DNA from: Chara braunii
Taxonomy: Eukaryota; Streptophyta; Charophyceae; Charales; Characeae
Reading direction: 5' to 3'
NCBI GenBank assembly: GCA_003427395.1
Contig: BFEA01000473.1
Span: 996,289 to 1,019,134 of the forward strand
DNA length: 22,846 nucleotides
The translations under genes and the position numbers were made by a program. Below, in pieces: positions 19,948-22,846 of the stretch (its first letter is position 1; each line of letters begins with the position of its first letter). A model generated the notes under the pieces. It saw nothing but the letters and a program-made list of their open reading frames with translations, had not been told where the DNA came from and made no database searches.

Positions 19948-20952
19948 TTAATCGTTTCCAGATGACTGGATTATGAAAAATGCGAATTCATTTGCATTGT
20001 GATTAATTCTGAAAGCATGCCGGAATTATGTTAAAGGTAATGACTAATGATTTGAATGAGAAAGAAAATATGAATATGATATTGAAGAATGATTTATATG
20101 GTTGATTATATAATAAAACCATGGTCCGAGACCCCAAAGAAACCATTCAGCAAGAAAGGCAGGATTATTATTTTAATGATGTGCAAAAGCGAATAACAGA
20201 TGTTGGCTAAGATCGACAAGCGATGTTAATATGAACGAATGGTTAGAATGATTGATGAAAAATTGTCTTAAGGCAACTCCTGTGTAGCGAGATAATTTTG
20301 TTGATATAAGAATAATAAATGTACGTAAGCAAATTGTTACTGAATAAAATACAATTTTGAAATTAGTACGATTAGTTCTTACACATTCTGTAACACACTC
20401 CTCATACATTTCTCTTGCTCCAAAGGATAAAGAATGTATTACATTTCCATTGAAAGTAATTAAAGAAAGTAGAGTATAAGAAAAATATGAATGCCACATT
20501 ATTTGCAGAGCAGTATTATCGTCAATAACAAAGAATGCTCTTTGATCTGAACGAAATGTTAGTAATGCTTAATGTTGCAAAAAATCAAAAAGTTGATTAG
20601 TATTAGGAATAAAATCATATTCAGAATGGTATGTATATTGTGCTCTTGTGACTTCAACTGGATTATAATGGACAACAAAAAGCGATAGCGGAATTAAAAT
20701 TGTACGAAAAGTATCAATAACAAAAAAATCATCTAAAGCCGGTGCAATAATCGGATTACTTACAATACTATAAACTATTCGTGAAAATGCAAAAAAAAAT
20801 CCGGGCAAAATATTTTGTAATGTTATCAACGGATGTGGCGGCGTGTTTGGATTTCAGGGATAATAGTTTCGTAGCACCGGATCAAAGAATCGTGCTTCTG
20901 GTGAACGGCGAAATCGAATGTGTCTTTGTCCCGTGCTCGAAGGAATATCCAT
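19948..20952 (-). pseudogene. X-family gene, copy A (five internal stops, no frameshift)
   Basis: One frame of 334 codons runs from ATG (20952-20950) to TAA (19950-19948) and is collinear with X copy B over its whole length. Shared words: SSTGQRHIRFRRS, VLRNYYP, NPIIAPALDDFFVID, LSLFVVHYNPVEVTRAQYTY, LLSLITFNGN, LSRYTGVALRQFFINH, LVDLSQHLLFAF and PWFYYIINHI, then FRHAFRINHNANEFAFF. Internal stops are TGA 20856-20854, TAA 20571-20569, TAA 20175-20173, TAG 20046-20044 and TAA 20028-20026. The TAA at 20175 is at the same alignment column as the TAA at 10259 of copy B. The TAG at 20046 faces Gln in copy B. Composition is hydrophobic and aromatic, with no recognised motif. It lies upstream of the Helitron on the same strand. 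Family and function are unknown. Confidence 0.6.
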
Positions 20953-21333
20953 TGTCGAATACAAAGTTTTCTCGAATTCGAATTTGAATTCAAGAAGTTG
21001 TAATTCAAATGATCTTCAAACTTATGAGTGCAAAATAATCTTGCCATGTTTTTTCATCAACGCAACAAAAATATAGAACACAAAGATTATAAGTATAAAT
21101 TATGAAAATACAATTGGGAAAGAATACGTAGAATATAGATTTATATATATATTTTCATTATTTATAGGTTTTGTTATATGTTATGAATCTAAGTTATACG
21201 GCGGTTAAAAGTAATCAGAAAGCAGAGACGTATACTAATACGGAGGACATATAGACGTTGTTGCTTGAGTATTTGTTAGTGCTACGGCTGCTGCTCTAGT
21301 AGTTGTCGGTTTTAAAGTACTTTTGTAATATAC
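20953..21333. other. No gene; right edge of the AT-rich block
   Basis: AT-rich sequence that becomes more balanced near 21200. No supported coding region. A Helitron 5' end (TC on the minus strand) could lie here but cannot be recognised without other copies. Confidence 0.5.
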
Positions 21334-22478
21334 AAAGTACGATATCTGTTTTCGATTTTCTATCTATTTATATTGAAGCGAGGAAGTAAAGGTCAATCTA
21401 TTCCTTCAAACATTGAAACATTTAAACACTGAAACACCAAAACATTCAAATACTCAAACACTCAAGACTCGAACACACACACACACACGGACACACTCAC
21501 ACACACACAGACACATAGGCAGACACATGCACACAAGACCACACATGGATACATGTACACATGCACACATACGCACATGCCCTGAAACACTGAAACATTG
21601 CAACACTCAAACACTAAATACGATGATCGATGTCAATAGCGACCCAGAGACTACTAAGAGAATGCTTTACCACCAGATAATTGTTTTTTTCCAAAAGAAG
21701 AATTATTGTGTAATCGATGAGTTCAGAAAAAGCGCCTTTCGCCCGTCCCCAAAAAAAAAAAAAAAAACAACAACGCCGTTTACATTCTCGATATGAAGAT
21801 GGCAAGGGTTCACTGTGCGGCAAGAGGATAAAAAAAGGGAGTAATGAAATTAGGATCGGGGGAGGCATGATTAGTCGACAAAGTACGATATCTGTTTTCA
21901 ATTTTCTATCTACTTATGTTGAAGCTAGGGAGTGAAGGTCAATCTATGCCCTCAAACATTGAAACACTGAAACAATGAAACACCGAAACATTCAAATACT
22001 CAAACACTCAAGACTCGAACACACACACACAAACGCACATACACACACACACACGCACACACACACAGGCAGACACTCGCACACACGATCACATATGGAT
22101 ACATGCACACATGCATACATGCGCACATGCCCTGAAACACTGAAATATTGAAACACTCAAACACCGAAACACTCAAACACTAAACAACGATGGTCGATGT
22201 CAATAACGACCCCGAGACTATGACCGGATTTGAACCGGAGGTCTTTCCCTTACTAAGGGAATGCTCTACCACCAGATAATTGGTTTTTTTCCAAAAGAAG
22301 AATTATTACGTAATCGATGGCTTCAGAGAAAGCGCCTCTCCCACGTCCTCAGGAAAAAAAAAAAAAAAAAAAACGCCGTTTACATTCTTGATATGAAGAT
22401 GACAAGGGTTCACTATGCGCCAAGACGATAAAAAAAAGGAGTAATGAAATCGGGATCGGGGGAGGCATAATTAGTCGA
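21334..22478. repeat. Tandem duplication of a 545-bp unit
   Basis: Copy 1 (21334-21878) and copy 2 (21879 to about 22478) both start 'acaaagtacgatatctgttt' and end 'ggggaggcatRattagtcga'. Each contains, in order, 'gaaacactcaaacac'-type runs, a CA microsatellite (about 21473-21515 and 22018-22070), 'tggatacatg..cacatg', a tRNA-like segment, a poly-A run and 'cgccgtttacattct'. The copies differ by scattered substitutions and one 32-base length difference in the tRNA-like part. No gene is present. Confidence 0.9.
22214..22283 (-). pseudogene. tRNA-Thr(AGU)-like remnant
   Basis: On the minus strand 'TGGTGGTAGAGCA' (D arm, A-box-like) is followed by TTCCC-TTAGTAA-GGGAA, a perfect five-base-pair anticodon stem with a seven-base loop and anticodon AGT (22254-22252). 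Then comes CCGG-TTCAAAT-CCGG, a four-pair T arm with a B-box-like loop. The 3' strand TCATAGT has no complementary 5' acceptor strand: 'CCAATTA' stands there, and the start of the D arm is shortened. It therefore cannot fold as a full tRNA. It is either a tRNA pseudogene or the head of a SINE. The equivalent place in copy 1 (about 21640-21680) has lost the T arm and half of the anticodon arm. Confidence 0.65.
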
Positions 22479-22544
22479 CTGCATGGTGATGACCACAGTT
22501 AGTCGGAGAGTATATTTAAGATTATTTTTTGTTATTATTATTAT

Positions 22545-22830
22545 ATTATTTTTCGTGCTACGCCAGATAATATCGGCGTGGTCTAATTTTCGTGTCACCT
22601 CGGATAATAACCACGTAATCTTCATCCGTGGGTAGATACATGATCTAATTTTTGTGCCACATTAGATAACATCCAGGTGGTCTTCACATTCACGGGGTCC
22701 CCATCTGTGGGTAGATACACGTAAGATAACATCCACCTGGTCCACATCCGTGTGCAGGTGCATGATCCATTTTTCGTGCCACGTCTATAGATAACATCCA
22801 CGTGGTCCCCATGCCAATGATATAATGATG
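22545..22830. repeat. Degenerate minisatellite
   Basis: About five imperfect copies of 'cgtgccac..tagataacatccacgtggtc' followed by 'cacatccgtgggtagataca' and 'tgatctaatttt' occur, with spacings of about 40-70 bp. Examples are near 22557, 22592, 22652, 22724 and 22776. Individual copies have lost or gained internal blocks. Nothing coding is visible. Confidence 0.75.
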
Positions 22831-22846
22831 ATGGAATAATATTTGT

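Noticed and set aside
11402-20952. Firm claim that all three stop codons are reassigned in this genome
   Set aside because: Stop columns face many different residues, the Rep half has several frameshifts and catalytic motifs are damaged, so a decayed element explains most of it. It is kept only as a question to test.

Overview
The window looks like nuclear DNA of a eukaryote with a large, repeat-rich genome, most likely a green plant or streptophyte alga. The best clue is a minus-strand first coding exon (5366-5713). It carries an eight-ligand Cys/His zinc finger of the kind I know from the N-terminus of plant TFIIF alpha (RAP74), and it ends on a good splice donor. A plus-strand LINE fragment, a tRNA-derived SINE candidate, microsatellites, minisatellites and one undetermined base (4708) also fit a draft eukaryotic assembly. 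The species is not identifiable by eye.

Layout. 1-2.5 kb is a nested repeat cluster: a near-palindrome with arms of about 0.8 kb (about 300-1075 and 1168-2040), plus a third partial copy of one arm. 2.9-3.7 kb holds three 88-bp tandem repeats and a TTGATTGG/TCGATC minisatellite. 4.4-5.1 kb holds a SINE candidate and a GC-rich block with no recognised gene. 5.3-6.2 kb holds the TFIIF-like exon, a GA-rich upstream stretch and a perfectly spaced 50-bp tandem duplication. 6.36-6.8 kb is a broken LINE fragment.

From about 6.8 kb to 21 kb the sequence becomes strongly AT-rich, and every recognisable coding trace lies on the minus strand. The core (18546 down to 11402) is a Helitron-type rolling-circle transposon. 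In order it shows basic N-terminal repeats, a DUF6570-like domain, a Helitron_like_N/HUH Rep domain (HLH motif and paired Tyr), a PIF1-type helicase and, in the same frame as the helicase, a C-terminal Ulp1-like (C48) cysteine protease. It is flanked by three unrecognised gene families, called X, Y and Z here. X occurs twice, upstream (19948-20952) and downstream (10026-11049) of the core. Y occurs twice (9135-9785 and 7522-about 8057). Z occurs once (8180-8521). They may be accessory genes of a large Helitron or remnants of nested copies.

The Helitron copy is probably dead. It has in-frame stops of all three kinds, at least six frameshifts in its first two thirds, two Gly-to-Asp changes in Walker A, and altered catalytic-site residues in the protease. 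However, the helicase-protease segment and the upstream X copy contain many in-frame stops and no frameshift, and some stops fall at conserved Trp positions or at the same column in both paralogues. This is reported as an anomaly, not as proof of recoding.

21.3-22.5 kb is a tandem duplication of about 545 bp carrying CA repeats and a tRNA-Thr-like remnant. 22.5-22.8 kb is a degenerate minisatellite.
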